This document shows, piece after piece, positions 33,902 to 54,548 of a stretch of 64,000 bases of DNA; the stretch's first letter is position 1, and each line of letters starts with the position of its first letter. Origin of the DNA: Gyrodactylus bullatarudis (taxonomy: Eukaryota > Platyhelminthes > Monogenea > Gyrodactylidea > Gyrodactylidae). The notes under the pieces were generated by a model. It was given only the letters and a program-made list of their open reading frames with translations. It was not told where the DNA came from and did no database searches. The stretch is from the NCBI GenBank assembly GCA_012064415.1, contig SSNU01000372.1, forward strand, positions 1 to 64,000, in the 5' to 3' direction. The position numbers and the translations under genes are program-made.

Positions 33902-36649
33902 TTAGTCGAGAAAGTCTACGAAAAAACAACCTGTTGAAAAAAGCTGTGCCTATTTGTTATATAAATTATTTTTTTTTTGGAATAAGTAGCGAACCTCCTG
34001 AAAAGATTCTCCCCCATTCGCCCTAATCACACAATACCATCGTCAAAACCTACAATTCTCTTATAATAATTTTTTATGTAATTTTTTGTATAATTATTTA
34101 ATTATAATATAATATTTCATTCTGAATTCTGGTCAGCCTTCCTTTCTCTGATGATAGAACAAAAGTTTTCTTCCTTTCAGTAATCCAACTAGCTGACAGC
34201 ATGCATACAATATATGAAATCAAATGAATAAATTAATATTAATATAATTATTGCTATCGATTGATATAATAACCAAGTAGAGAGAACCAGGGTTACTATA
34301 TATAGAGAGAGCAATTAATTAAGATACAGATACTCTTGATGTATCCATACATAAAAATTTGATAAACACTAGAAAGAAAGAGAGAGAGTAGAACATGTCC
34401 AATATGGGTTGTTAATCTTTTTACAACTCTTACTGCATGCCAAAAATGTCCAATTAACTTAACTGATAGAGTTAATAAAAAGGTGGAAAAGTTTAATATG
34501 AAAATGAACTATAAAGATTTCCCTCACTACCCCATACTATCATCATCATTATTATTATTCCAGCTCAAGTCGTCAAAAATATGCATGCTCAAGAGTAGTT
34601 CTCACCTTTCCTTAAACGTACATTTCAAACACTCTTTTTGGTTGCTAGGAAATTACTTATTTATTTACTCATGTTATTTGTCTAAAGCCAACGTGTTCCT
34701 TTGATTAAACTTTTTAAATATTTGCACATCATTTAAAACTTTATCACACAGCCATGTTCTCTATCTCTCTTTCATGTCCAACGAAGAGAGGATGAAGAAG
34801 ATCTATCATCTTTTGAGTAATTTAATCTCCGGATAGAATTCTCCTTCTTATCACAATTGGAGTTCATCCAACTGCTAATTTTACGAACAGAAGTTCTCAT
34901 GGAAATTAATAAAAAAATTTAATTCTCTCTTTCTTTCGTTTTGATGTACACACTCTAAAGTGAAGTGAACATCAAAAAAAGGTAAATCGAGTGATATACA
35001 TTTCCAATAGGTTTTAATAATACCTTTTTATTTGTGTCTGTGTGTGTTTGTAAGTAGTAGTTGCCATGTTCAAGCCATTTTTTCTTTGTGAAAGCGAAGG
35101 GTTAAAAATCTCAGCAACATCCTTTGAGCATACCCTCTCTACACCCCCTTGTTATTTGATTAAGGTTGTGAGTCTGCTCATTTTTTTATCTCTCTTCAAA
35201 TGTAATATCTGTATTCACACCCAAATGCATTTTTATAACTTTTCAATTCAGAGGATGGGGTCACCCCACTCTGAAGAACTCAGTCCAGCTAAACACAAGG
35301 TTTTGTACCCCCTTTGCTTTAGTTGCTTTGAGGAAATGCATGAAATATAAATTTGACCCACATTGAATTTTTATTTTATTTTTCAAATTGAAATGAATTT
35401 AGTTCATTACAATTATTTCGTTTTAGATGCTTATCTAGTTACAGTTTACAAATGGATCCACCGCGACTAGTAAGAAAGAAACTCTCAGAGCTTTTAGAGA
35501 TATACATCTATGGTAGACATATACGCGCGATGGGCTAATTCATTACTTTTCTGTTGTTTTTTAAATCAAGCAAACTGACTTAACGACAACTAGCCAAGGC
35601 CTGTAATAATCGAACCCTATTTTAACTTTGGCAATCAAATGAAAAAAATTTTTTTATCATGATAATTAAAAATAACCTGATCAATATGAATGTAAATCGG
35701 ATAATAACAAAAATATTAATTCATCACGTATTCACTATTTTGATCGTGAAAATTTTCACCAACACAAATGCCAAACCGTTTACGTCAAAACAGACAGAAG
35801 TGTCGATTGTTTTTTTTGAATAATTTCAAACACAAAAAGAGTTTCAACTAGTCTTATCAGTTTAATTTAATTTAAAATATCCAAGACTCTTTTTAGATCA
35901 ATTATTGAGAAGAAAGATTAATGATCGATTTAGTGTGTGGAAAACATGGAACTACTTTCGGATCTTAAACCCCTTTAGTTTCTTCTTACTAAAAATATCT
36001 TGACAATCACACATTGGTTCATTTAAATTGAAGAATCTTATCTGGATTCTTCCTATAGACATATAAACGTAAAATGGTCGGATTTATCACTCTTAATCTG
36101 AGAACTTCCTTTTGCTATTTAATGACCAACATTTATGAAAAGTTTTAGGAAGTTGCACTACATAAAGTTTTCTTCATTCTCTGCTTCTGCAAGTTTTGTA
36201 TTTCTATAATTACACATATCTCTTTTGCTTGCTCCTTTAATTTTTCATCAACAATTTTAGTGTATATGCTACAACACTTGGAATTGAATCATACTACCTC
36301 ACGGTAACAACTCGAGGAGAAGCGTATTTTCTTCTCAACATAGCTCAACTTATTATTTTTTATATGCTCTACACACTGTACACAAGGAGTATTATTTTTT
36401 CATAATTATGATTGTATTCTCAATGAAAAAGATGGAAAATCGATTTACTATGAAAGAAAGACTATAGTCTCTCTTGATGTGACTTTGTATTTACATTTTA
36501 TATCTTTTCAAACTCTATTATTACGATTGGAAATATTCATGTAAATTCTCTGAGTCCCCATTAACTTTAACTGAGAAAAATTAATTACAGTTGTCTTTTG
36601 GGTTTGGTTTTTTTTCCTAATGGTGACGAGATGATCCGAATTCTTGATG
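33902..36649. other. 3' side of the zinc-finger gene and gene-free stretch
   Basis: A 3'UTR probably runs to about 34250. Beyond it no exon, RNA gene or bounded repeat is supported. A short GA run lies at 34375-34388. The 94-codon frame at 35066-35350 has no recognisable domain and is not called. Confidence 0.45.
34227..34232 (+). terminator. Candidate polyadenylation signal of the zinc-finger gene
   Basis: AATAAA, 326 bp downstream of the stop codon, is the first canonical hexamer that I see after the gene in this AT-rich region. Confidence 0.45.
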
Positions 36650-36850
36650 TGAAGACCTCAAAATTTTGAATCTCAATTATTTTTTGAATTTCATTATAAA
36701 ACTATCCCATGAGTTGTTGGAAAAATTTCTTGAAAAAAATCAATCTGGCGATTTTTTTTTGAATTTCGAAAATGCACCTAAATTTCCACATTTTTGACAA
36801 TTTATTGCTTCAATTTTTGAGATCGAAAGTTAAAAATTATTACCAACAAC
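36650..36850 (+). repeat. Foldback family B, partial arm
   Basis: Contains AATTTCATTATAAAACTATC, TGAGTTGTTGGAAAAATTTC, AAATCAATCTGGCGATT and TTTCGAAAATGCACCTAAAT, in the left-arm order of family B. No termini. Confidence 0.5.
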
Positions 36851-37559
36851 CACTCCAAAATTATTGAGGATTTTTTTAAACAGTGAATCCTAATCTTCTA
36901 TAGTTTTATTCATATTGCCTATTCTAACATGGATAGCGTTAGAATAGAATTGTCCTATTTATAGAAAGGAAAATTCTGATTGGCCAATGGAAATTTTAGT
37001 TCTTCTCTAGGGGAAATTAAATTTTTCCGCTGACCAATGAAATCCAATGTGTGTGAATTTTTCGCGCAAGTTTAAATGAAAACAGAGAATTAGAGCATGT
37101 CTAATGATTACATATCATAAATAATATTGCCATTGAAACCAGTTATTGATTCGTAATTGATATTTAGAAAAATAGGCTACTTGGATACCAGCATTGAAGA
37201 TTATATTCTCTCACTCTACTCTATGTATGTAGATTTATAATAAAGTAATGACACACAAAAGACACTGTGTGGAGATACTACAGTAGTTGGTTAGAGAGAT
37301 TCGAAATTTCTTCTCATTCTCCAAAACAGCCCGCTTTATTAATAATTATTATTATGATTTAGCTACATATTTATATCTAAATTACACATTCATTCTCTAG
37401 CGTATGCTCATGTTTTTGTGTGCCTCATCAATGAAGATGCTCTGATGTAATCTCTGTCAACTTGTATTACTCTTCTTTTTCACATGTATTATTCTCATTA
37501 TGAGTTCTTTGAGCATGGCAAAGAGATTACTAAAAAGTCTTTTTTCTTTTTTTCCAAAG
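36851..37559. other. Gene-free stretch
   Basis: No supported feature. Confidence 0.4.
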
Positions 37560-37880
37560 GAACGTAAAGACAACATCAACAAAAAATACTTTCGAAAGAG
37601 CATTCGTGAATATCGAAAATTAACCTGATATCCACTTTTTCTACTTTCAACCTCAAAAGTTTTGCTGATTTTAGACAATTGAAGCAATAAATTGTTGGTA
37701 TTTGTGACCAACATTAGAAAAACAATTCGAATTTGGTCATCAACAGAAATTAAGTCTTTTCAAGAAAAAAATCAAACTCCTTGGTGGTGATTTCACATGG
37801 TTCGATTCCTCACAATAATGACGTATTTCGGTGACCAAATTTAGTTATTCAAGCACTGATCTTTCTATTTGAAATAATGC
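37560..37880. repeat. Foldback family B, internal part
   Basis: Has GACCAACATTAGAAAAACAA, TTCGAATTTGGTCATCAACA and the central CTCACAATAATGACGTATTT block followed by GGTGACCAAATTTAG. This matches the centres of 4905-5418 and 55935-56290. An 85-codon minus-strand frame here is repeat-derived. Confidence 0.6.
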
Positions 37881-38879
37881 CAACTCTAGAATCACCAAGG
37901 GGTTTCACTCTGTAATGTTTTTTATCAATTTGAAAGAAAAGTGGTCTAGTTACTAAACAATCTTATGGATCATTTACTCAGGAAAGAAGAGTAATATTAA
38001 ACCTTATCGTTTCACTGAAGAAGGCATTGACCGTAGAGACCGATGCTGTGAAGTCTCAGTTTTAGTAATCAAATCAATTGGAAAAATTCAAGTTACCATA
38101 GCCAATTGAAACCACTATAAGGGTTAAAGTTTTATGAATAGTCTTTGGAGTGAAGAAAACTTGAGATTATGCTAGTAATTCCAAAAAAAACTACAGAGAG
38201 AGATGAGAGGTTTGCACACACTTTTAAGTAGGAGCTCCAGAGTACACATATTAGCAATTCTTCTAGAGTACAACAACTGTATATTACAATAATAAAAACT
38301 CTTCTTTTTTGTGCTCCTTTGAGAATACGCTGGAGATAGAATTTGTATGGGTATCTGTGATAAATTATTATTGTTATTACCTTTATCTGAGAAGCCCATT
38401 TGTTCTCAAAAAAATAGTTTCTCTCACTTTAACCTACACAAACTGACTCATTCCTTTGTGCGAGATGTAATTACTATGCATTGAGTTTTATTTCTGAGCA
38501 CAAAAACTGACAATTTCCCTACATTGTAAAAAAGAGTAGAAAGCAATAAATCCAATAGATCCTGAGAAATTTATATCTACCTATTGAAAGTTTAATGGAA
38601 CATTTGATCTGAATAGTTTTTGGATACGTGTCTTGTCTGAAATTTTGATTTGAATGCAAAAAACGGTTCAAGTGTAATTTTAAGGTAATGATGTCAGAAT
38701 AATAGAATGCAACACACCTACAAATATAATCTTATCAAACATGGTTGAATATAAATATTTTGGAAGAAGAAAATTTTGAGTCCAATGTTTCAAATCAGCG
38801 TTATGAACAAATGTTTACATTCCAAGTAATCATGTGGATATCTCATAAATATTCTCAGCTAAAATTTAAAATCCTATTA
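37881..38879. other. Gene-free stretch
   Basis: The phrase CACTGAAGAAGGCATTGACC at about 38013 resembles motifs at 3' ends of Penelope-like elements, but no nuclease coding sequence lies upstream, so no element is called. Confidence 0.35.
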
Positions 38880-39245
38880 AACTATTCTTTCAAAAATCAA
38901 TATCTTCTCCGGATAGTTAGTTAGAGAAAAAGTTATCTTTTGAATCCCATACGTTGTTGGAATAAAGAAAATTCAATCTGACAAAAATTAGGCTAATATT
39001 CACAGTTTGATTGCATTGATTGATTCCAAACATTTGATGGGATTGAACAAGGATCATCAAGAAGTTAGGAAAATATTATTTTGGAAAATAGAATAAGCAG
39101 AATTTATCAATGACCCAAAAATTAAGAGTTTCAAACACTTTTTTTCTTGTCAAGATGTTTTTATCGATTTCAGAGAATTAAAGCAATTTGAAAAAATAAT
39201 AAATTTTTTCCTGACCTTCCGGTGAGATATATTGAGTTTACAGTT
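38880..39245. repeat. Foldback family B, degraded copy
   Basis: TATCTTCTCCGGATAGTTAG, GAAAATTCAATCTGACAAAA and ATTAGGCTAATATTCA on the left, and TTTATCGATTTCAGAGAATT with TTTTTTCCTGACCTTCCGG on the right, keep the family order. The ends are eroded. Confidence 0.55.
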
Positions 39246-40036
39246 GGAACCGAAACTCAATGGCCACCCCAGTCCGAAGAAAAAAAAGGATATTGCGAAT
39301 ACATAGAAAAATTTACAAGGAATTCATTGGGGCATTCAGTTTCCCGTTTTATCTCATGTTGTGGGTAATGTTAAGTATTTTAAACATTTTTCTACGAGAG
39401 ACTTTATTGTTAGTTTAAGGGATTTCTTTCCAAATGATCTCATCTTTCCCAAAGGTCTAAAAAAGTAAAGTTTTTTTAACAAATCAGTAATCGATATTTT
39501 TGGAATATTTTCATTACTCAATGAGTTCAAAAGCCATTTCTAGCATAGCTACGGACATATTTATCTAAAGAAAGAGAAAAATGTGTAATAAGATACCCGT
39601 TATTTATAGATTAACAGCGCAATTATACCAGGCCTACTGTAGAAGTAGAAGAATAAACCAAACTAAATTGCAGGTAGCTTCTTTCTTCACTGTAATAATA
39701 ATTATTAATATTATGATGCAGAGAGAAAAACACAATTTGATAAACTCAGATCAAGTTGGAGTAGAAAGATAAAAAAAGAGTCAGGCATTTGCGTGTAAAA
39801 TAATACTAATTTATACACCAGAGAATGTGTACAAGAGAAACAAAGTTCTTCTTTCAGAGTACTGAAATTCTTGAGAGATATTTTCACTCATTTTCGATCA
39901 AGAGATATTGACTCTACTTTTTAATGATAAATCATGTCTAAAGGATTGAGAAAAATATTTTCATTACGAAATACTGTATAAAAAAATATTGCAAAAATAG
40001 TTGAATAAAATTTTTTGTTTCTCCAATGAATAATAA
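39246..40036. other. Gene-free stretch
   Basis: Only short chance frames are present (for example 39581-39772) without domains. Confidence 0.4.
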
Positions 40037-40329
40037 AGCTATAGTTGACATGAAGATGAGAATTTACTTTTTTAACAAAAATTTCCACTTTTTCAACTTT
40101 TTCACTTGTTGAAGCAGTTAAAAACAGATATTTGAGATCATCATTAGACAAAGAATTCGAATTGGGCCGAAATTCGAAAAACGGCCCAATTTTGGTCAGA
40201 TGAATTTTTTAAATTTCCACAACTTATTGGCTCAATTTATGATGGAATTCGAAAAAAAAATTTTTTCCTGACTTTCCAGAGGAAAATATTGTAAAAAATG
40301 TAAATTCTCATTTTCATGTCATTTAGGTT
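40037..40329. repeat. Foldback family B, compact complete copy
   Basis: Left end AGCTATAGTTGACATGAAGA; right end, inverted, AACCTAAATGACATGAAAAT. The left arm lacks an inner segment, so the element is only about 293 bp. The centre keeps TTGAGATCATCATTAGACAA and a small hairpin of GGGCCG and CGGCCC. It encodes no protein. Confidence 0.8.
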
Positions 40330-41024
40330 CAGTATGATTGCAAAAGAGAAAAAAAATTTCATTATCTAATTTTAGACAGTTTTTCAAAAAATTAGAAAAA
40401 TTATAATTATTGCTCTTATAGTTCTGATTAAATTTTGGGTTAAATATAGATCGCCGATTTCCCATAATAGTGTAGAATTTCGCTAAACTTCTTTGAATTC
40501 TTTCTTCAATTCTCTGAAATCGGTGAAGATTCTGAGCTCAAATCGGGGCATTAAATAGCTTAATTTTGAGGAAATTATCTTGTTCTGGTCAAATAGGAAA
40601 TAACAAATCATAAAATCCATTATAGTGTGCATAGTAACTGTAGAATAATTGTATGTTTTGCTTGATTAATTGACTTCTAAAACTATACATTTGTGGTAGA
40701 CTCAAGACGTTTGACATTTACTCCCTCAATGTTCTCCACTCCTGAGTAGTTACTAATTATTCTCAATTTTCAGCTAAAGAAAATTAACATTAATATATGA
40801 AAAGGTCCAGGGATATTTTATCTGATATCAAGCACGTGGATTTATTCATTCATATCTGGGTAAATTATTCTGTTGTCACTTGAAACTAATAATGAGACCA
40901 TTAAAAAACACCTACATATGAAGTTGGAAATCTATATTATTAGAAACTGATTATATATGTACTCATATGAAATTTAACGAATATGTTTTCAAGTTGTACA
41001 ATGTACATGACAATTAATGAATAT
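40330..41024. other. Gene-free stretch with possible foldback remnant
   Basis: 40440-40560 holds ATTTCCCATAATAGTGTAGA and CTCTGAAATCGGTGAAGATT, faintly like the centre of family B. Otherwise nothing is supported. Confidence 0.3.
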
Positions 41025-41195
41025 GCGCCAAGATTTTTCATTAAGTGAAATGAAAAAATTAAGTATTTTTTCGCGTGTCGAAAGAATATTTTGGTGAATT
41101 TCGTATAGTATATAAGAACATGAAAAATTTGATTTTTAGAAATGAGTTTCTCTCGGTTAAAACGTCAATTTTTGATCAAATTTGAATAACCTTAA
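41025..41195 (+). repeat. Dispersed repeat C, diverged fragment
   Basis: ATGCGCCAAGATTTTTCATT, AAGAACATGAAAAATTTGAT and CGGTTAAAACGTCAATTTTT follow the order of the copy at 26945-27356. It is diverged and lacks both ends. Confidence 0.55.
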
Positions 41196-43150
41196 TGTTT
41201 TTCAACAATGAATTTAATAGGATTCTTGGAGGTTTATGAAATTTGTTACGTGAATTATAAAACCCAAAGTGATGATTGAAAAGAAAGAGTATTTTTACTT
41301 GTTTCCAAAATACTACTTCTATTTGTATCAACACACACTCATTAAAAGGAAAGCAGTACTATCCATCCCTGATTTATCTCCATGTGGTTAAACTCATTAA
41401 AATTAAAAAGGGACACCTTTTTTTATTGCTCAAAATCTTTGTTCATTTACATTGTTAGGCCACAGGGAGTATGAATGGATTACATCTTGAAGTTTTATGA
41501 TTTTACAAAGTCAAAACCACTCCCATATATCTGTGTGTGTCTGTTCATCTGCGAAGGTAATAATTTTATTATTTTCTACATATCATAAGATGTAATCATT
41601 TAGAGTTGTTCAGTGTAAAAGTCGGAATAAAACTCTCCTCCTACAAATACTCGCTCACAGCTGAAAAATGACCCAACGTACTTTTTCTCGTATGTATTTT
41701 GTCCAAGAAGGATTTTTTTACTCGGACAATTGTGAGTTGAATCATAAAATTTCCAAAAACATTAACTAAACATGTGAGCCGGGATTTGTGAGGGAAGAAT
41801 ATAAACTCATAAAAGAACTTGTGAGCATGTTCAGACTTGGTAATTCAATCTTTATGTAAAATGAACCATTTTTCAATGTTCCCTTCAGCTTTTGAGAAAT
41901 TTATCACTTTTCAGAATACGAAAAATCCTAGAAAAGATAAATAAACTTTTGGAAGGAAACCTGATACCTGGTGTCTTTTATTTATCCTAAAAATATTACT
42001 CAGAAATTCCTATCTGATCTAATTCGAAGACTTGTTTTTCACTAGTTCTCCTAATCTAAATTTGACATTCTTAGAAGAAATAAAATTTGATTGAGATTAG
42101 AATATAATTATACTGATTTTCTCGGATCGCTCCAAAAATAAAGAGGATGATAGAAATGAGAAATCGAAACATTTGAATGAATTTACCGATATTTACTAAT
42201 TTCTATAGACAGGGGTGGTCAATGAGTTTCACAACAGACTCTATTATAGAATTAGTTGAAATTTGGACACTATTATAAAGTAAGCCAAATTAATTCTGTA
42301 TTACCATCAAAAGTTATCGGTTAATTTGATATGCCAGGATTCTTGAACATTCACTAAAGTTAAGATAACGAAACTTGACTAGAGTGTACATAAATCAATT
42401 TATATTTACCACTCATGATCCTTTATTATCTGAGTACAATTGGTATTTATTATTTTATAAACTGGACTATTTTTAGTAACAGGTTAATTAATTAATTCAT
42501 TCGTGTACAAGTTTTTTTTCTTTATTTGGAATGCACATGTAGAAAAAGAAAGTGAGTTGAAAGTTCTATCCAACTGTAGGACTAGAAATACACGAGAGAT
42601 AAATGGAGAATCCCCTCTTGTCTTCAAAGTATTCACCGCACAAACATGGACATGTCATGGTTCTTTCTCTTGCTGTCATTGATGTTTGAAGTTTTTTTTG
42701 AATAAATTTGCCTCAATTATTTACGGAGAAGAAAAAGAATCCTCGGTCAGAGAAGAGGAGATGATCTATGGAGTTTCTCTGTCAAATAATAAAAATTTCC
42801 CTCAGTCCAAAGAGAATTTCCTGTAGTAATTTATCTTTTGAGATTTATCATGTCCCAAGGTTCACGTGGTGATTTTCAAACTCGACATGAACTTAGTTTA
42901 TCATAAAAATCAGCTTTTCTCAATAAATAAAGATGAGTTAATAAGATCAAACTAATTCTAGACCCATATATAGTGATACAGCATAAAGTGATATACATTA
43001 ATTTTTTGTTCAAGTTGTGAACTTTTTCAATCAAACTGGTATAATATTAAGATCGGTAGTCCTCTTCAAAGGCAAAAGTAAAAAATTGAATAATCAACAC
43101 GGATCTAATTTTGAACCGAATAGTTCTTCAGAGAGTTGTTTGACATAGAT
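41196..43150. other. Gene-free stretch
   Basis: No exon, RNA gene or bounded repeat that I can support. Confidence 0.4.
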
Positions 43151-43211
43151 TGACTATAACGTCGTTCCCTTGCTACCTGACTATGTTTTCTTCTGGCTAG
43201 TGTTGGTCTAT
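43151..43211 (+). repeat. 60-bp dispersed repeat, second copy
   Basis: CTTGCTACCTGACTATGTTT and TTCTGGCTAGTGTTGGTCTA match 22680-22740. Here it lies about 125 bp upstream of a Penelope-type nuclease fragment. The copy at 22.7 kb has no such neighbour. Confidence 0.5.
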
Positions 43212-43336
43212 TTTCATAGAGTTAAATTTCAAAGGAGAAAATTATAGTGATACAAAATTGAAGGTTGTATCCAAGACCAATATAAACTGAACCATCTAAT
43301 CTCATCTACTGCTTCAAAGCCTTGTATTAGACTAGG

Positions 43337-43497
43337 TTTATAGGCCGAACACAAAGAAGATTAGGAATTAGGATCAATGAGCATCTGAACAAGAACAGCT
43401 CATTAATCAGGGAGCACATTGATAGATGCGGGTATGAGAGGCAGATGAATGGTAATTCAAGTGATAAACTTACGGAACTCAAAATTAGGGAAAATTA
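43337..43497 (+). mobile_element. GIY-YIG fragment of a Penelope-like element
   Basis: A 53-codon frame reads FIGRTQRRLGIRINEHLNK, then SSLIREHIDRCGYE and LTELKIREN before a TAA. The YIG-type start (F-I-G-R-T), the Arg in RIRINEH-like context, the H of REHI and the terminal KIRE motif follow the distal GIY-YIG domain of Penelope-like elements. The first GIY segment and the C-terminal residues are lost. It is not closely similar to the two other Penelope lineages in this window. Confidence 0.55.
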
Positions 43498-45435
43498 ATA
43501 CATATTATATATTACATAATCTGTGTATCCAGAAGAATTAAACAGAAAATTTGGAGCTATCATGGCCCGATTGATTTTTTATTTTTCCCCAATTGGAATT
43601 TTCATTAATCATATTCATTCGATGAATTTATTAAATATTGAAACAGAAATTCAGACTAACGAGACCTGGCTCAATTTACCTATCTCTCTAAATATAATTC
43701 TTTTGTTAAACTTAAATAAATAAGAGATTTAGAACCTAAGGAAAGAATTCGCTGATCAGTGGTTTTTTTCTTGTCAGATTTTAAATAGTATTTTAATTTT
43801 CTGACATTAGATAAATGTCACCCGAAGAAGATCCCCAGAGAGAATGGATAGCAGCTGGACGAAAAAAATTTTGATCTCTCTCAAGAATAGATAACACAAT
43901 TGGTACTTCTTGTCAGGGGATAAAATTATCAGCTGTAAACCCTCCAAAGTTTGGAGTCCAAACCATTCTATAGTGGGTATAATAAAACTTTCAACAGGAA
44001 ACGTTAAACACATGTTTAAAAAACAAACTGTATAATAATTATTAAAGATAATTTATCCCACTTTGGAAAAAAAGATTCTCTCGGCCAGATAAAAAAATCA
44101 AAAGAAATACAGGAAATGTGAATAAACTTTTATTTCCATTTCTATTGGAAAAAAAAACAACTAACCTATTGAAGAATTTTAACATGAGAGTTTGTTTGTT
44201 TATTCGGAGAAGAAGATGAAAAATATCCTGTCATTTCAAGCAAGTAAAACGGTCATTACATTGGGTAGGCTTTAAAATAATTTTTCATTGAAACAAAAAA
44301 ACATAGTACGCTGACACTTGAATGAAAATTTTATTCCATGCTATTGGGTGATGATGGTGTTAAATGAACGAAGAGAGCAAATTAATAAAATAAAAACTAA
44401 GTCAAATATAGAATTAGTATGACAAGTTTATTAGGTTCCTCCTCTTAGTGAGTGAGAGAGAAACGAGAAAAAAAGTAGCAATTTTGTAGTATTTTGTCCA
44501 CTAAAGAGAAAAAATTCCTTTTCATTTTTTTATGTGTTTATTGGTTCGTGTAAACAAATTTGCTAAGGATATATATTTCAAGAGATCATGATTGTTGCTA
44601 GCAGGAAATGTGAATGAATTTGCTTTAAAAGCATTAATGAGAGGGAGGCAGTGAATTCTAATTAACACTGAAAAATGAATACTTTTTTTATTTTTAAAGA
44701 GATGGCTGAAAGAATTGATTTTAAGAAAAAGAACGTTAATTCTTTTTTAAACGTTGAAATAATTTTATAGTAATGGGGAATATATAGTATTTTGCTTAGA
44801 GAAACTGTAAAGATTTTATGAAAAGTTCAAAAATCTTGAATCAAGATATGGCAAAATTAATCCCTTCAAGGGATTCCCTTGTAAACTTATTGAATAGGTA
44901 AGTTTCTATTCAATGTGAATTTTATATAAAAACAATGACGTGTCTACTTTTAAGTAAAAATGTTATTTGTATAGTTAAGTATTGTTCAATAAAATTTTTA
45001 GTAACTAATTTTCTGACTAATTGTATGTAATGAACAAACTTCTTCCAGGCATAAATAATAACTAAAGTTTATTTTTTCATTGACTGCACAATTTTTCTGC
45101 TGCAGAATTTCTGTGAGGATGCATTAAATTTTTTTTTTTTGGAATAAAAATTTACATTTCTGAAAAATATACAAAAATAGTTCTTTAAGTTATTTATGGT
45201 TATTATCAGTTATTATGAGAAGATGTTCTTTTTAAAATAATCACATAAGATGTTTGTAGTTGAGATACATATCTATTTGGAATCTACAGGTAATCGGGAG
45301 AAAATTTATGGAGAAGTCCCGTTTTTTTCTAAGATTGTAGTGCTGAGGTCTATGATTTTCAGTCTTTTTATAGAAGATTATTGAAGTAGAAATTCTCCTT
45401 AGCAAAATTGGGAATAGGTTTGTTTCTAAATGGCA
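43498..45435. other. Gene-free stretch
   Basis: No supported feature. The frames at 43523-43723 (+) and 43807-44013 (-) show no domain. Confidence 0.4.
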
Positions 45436-45809
45436 TTAATCGTGGCTAAGAGGGCCAAAAAATTTGCTAAAGAGATTGAACTGGATGCGTTCAAGGGCTT
45501 TAGATAAGGATTGGTTTACGTAAATAATGAGGGCTAAACAGTAGTCTAGTTTAAATAAAATAAAGCTCTGGAACATTTTCAGTCTTAGTTCAGGGTTGAG
45601 CCTCAACCGTTGAGGACAAATTTTGTTATTAAATAGGTTTTGTACCATAGGCTTTTTAGAAAAGTGGTAATCTGATCCTTGGTTTGGAGTTTGTTATTGT
45701 ACTGAATGCCTAAGTCTTGTATTTCATTAATGATTACCGGTGAGAGAGATATATGTAGATTGGGTGAGGAGGGTCCGAGTAACAGAACTTTGGATTTCGA
45801 TTGATTGAT
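45436..45809 (-). pseudogene. LINE reverse-transcriptase C-terminal fragment
   Basis: Two frames on the minus strand join at about 45648. The upstream part reads INQSKSKVLLLGPSS and IQDLGIQYNNKL; the downstream part reads PELRLKMFQSFILFKLDYCL and LSKALERIQFNLFSKFFG. The N-x-S-K-x-K-V phrase, the LGI-type strand, then a K-x-x-Q-S-x-I-L--LDYC helix and an L-ERIQ phrase are the usual order in the thumb region of non-LTR retrotransposon reverse transcriptases. The YxDD site lies upstream and is absent. A frameshift and truncation make it dead. The clade (CR1/L2, I or Jockey) cannot be fixed by eye. Confidence 0.7.
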
Positions 45810-46215
45810 AGAATCTTATACTTTCAAAATTATCAGTATTTCATTTTTATTCGTGTGAATGTTGAAACTAAGTCGAAGTCAAAGCTGATTGTCAAATTTA
45901 AAATCTCAAAGTCAGACTTTGAAAGGCTTTTTCAAGATATCGTTTTCATATACGATTAGAAAAGAATTGAAAAGTAAGTACGGATAATGTTAGATTTTAG
46001 TATTATCCATAGAGGAGTTTGCAATAGTGAAAATAAAATCATAAATATGTCAAGTCTCCTTTGCAATCCCGAAGAATTCATGACAAATTAAATTCAATTT
46101 GAAATTTTGCAATTCTATTTTACTTAAACAAAACAAATTCTATTCTTTCTTAGTGAAATTGCTGGCAATTGTTTGGAGCGTAGCTTGAACAGTGTGGCCA
46201 GATCTTGATATAACT
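45810..46215 (+). other. Upstream region of the SRPK gene
   Basis: No clear TATA box in front of the gene. A possible splice acceptor (CTATTCTTTCTTAG at about 46141-46154) could end a 5'UTR intron. An in-frame TGA at 46186-46188 lies 30 bp before the chosen ATG, supporting that start. Confidence 0.4.

Positions 46216-54548
<8,333 letters not shown>

Noticed and set aside
35066..35350. 94-codon open frame downstream of the zinc-finger gene
   Set aside because: No recognisable motif; length is within chance for the window and it is not flanked by credible splice sites.
37457..37714. 85-codon minus-strand frame
   Set aside because: Overlaps a foldback family B fragment and has no domain.
38005..38060. 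Penelope 3' end motif (CACTGAAGAAGGC)
   Set aside because: Only a short resemblance; no nuclease coding sequence upstream and no match to the other tails.
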